From: Fistularia commersonii
Lineage: Eukaryota > Chordata > Actinopteri > Syngnathiformes > Fistulariidae
Assembly: GCA_037954325.1 (NCBI GenBank)
Contig: JBBMNZ010000027.1
Span: forward strand, 4,629,501-4,693,500
DNA length: 64,000 nt
Reading direction: 5' to 3'
Positions 63,981 to 64,000 of the stretch are shown here, piece by piece. The number at the start of each line of letters is the position of its first letter. Positions within the stretch are counted from its first letter, which is position 1. The notes beneath the pieces are model-generated. The model was given only the letters and a program-made list of their open reading frames with translations. It ran no database searches and was not told the origin of the DNA. Both the position numbers and the translations under genes were made by a program.

Positions 63981-64000
63981 TGTGTGTGTGTGTGTGTGTG
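63981..64000. repeat. (GT)n microsatellite cut by the window edge
   Basis: Ten GT units run to the last base, so the true length is unknown. Confidence 0.95.

Overview
The window looks like genomic DNA from a ray-finned (teleost) fish. The evidence is three copies of a tRNA-derived SINE whose body and tail are typical of teleost genomes, a decayed L2/CR1/Rex-like non-LTR reverse transcriptase, a second teleost-type dispersed repeat, and very many (CA)n/(GT)n microsatellites, the longest about 73 and 55 dinucleotide units. Introns and splice signals are eukaryotic; no prokaryotic gene structure is present. Assignments rest on reading the sequence; no database or conservation search was possible.

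Positions 1-3750 hold nearly all the recognisable gene content. On the minus strand are a terminal coding exon (157-418) and a 48-bp internal exon (1131-1178) that join in phase; the product is not recognised. A CpG-rich segment at 1690-1850 contains a near-consensus RFX X-box, a GC box and a CCAAT box. About 300 bp further on, a second promoter-like segment (2150-2260: perfect CRE, CCAAT, ETS) precedes a non-coding first exon ending in a GTGAGT donor at 2324/2325. Four small downstream exons (2954-3004, 3343-3402, 3495-3551, 3661-3710) can be joined through introns of the same phase into a 65-residue reading frame, followed by an AATAAA signal at 3726. This gives a compact microprotein gene apparently arranged head-to-head with the minus-strand gene. 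It is the most interesting proposal here and is an inference from splice signals.

Positions 3.75-64 kb look like a gene desert or very long intron. It is A+T-rich unique sequence cut by microsatellites, with islands of complex non-repetitive sequence that resemble regulatory elements (for example 8.6-9.0, 11.1-11.5, 22.6-23.0, 31.7-32.0, 50.0-50.3 and 60.2-60.5 kb). Two isolated exon-like segments with an ATG and a splice donor (27181-27361 and 45151-45235) could be first coding exons of a large plus-strand gene, but neither was connected to other exons. Mobile-element remnants lie at 35.2, 47.5, 50.4, 55.9, 56.8-57.5 and 58.4 kb. Several DNA-structure motifs stand out: G-quadruplex runs, perfect hairpins, alternating purine-pyrimidine tracts and a long GA mirror tract.

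The head-to-head arrangement suggests the two genes at the left end share a promoter region. Nothing in the sequence ties the desert to a named target gene.
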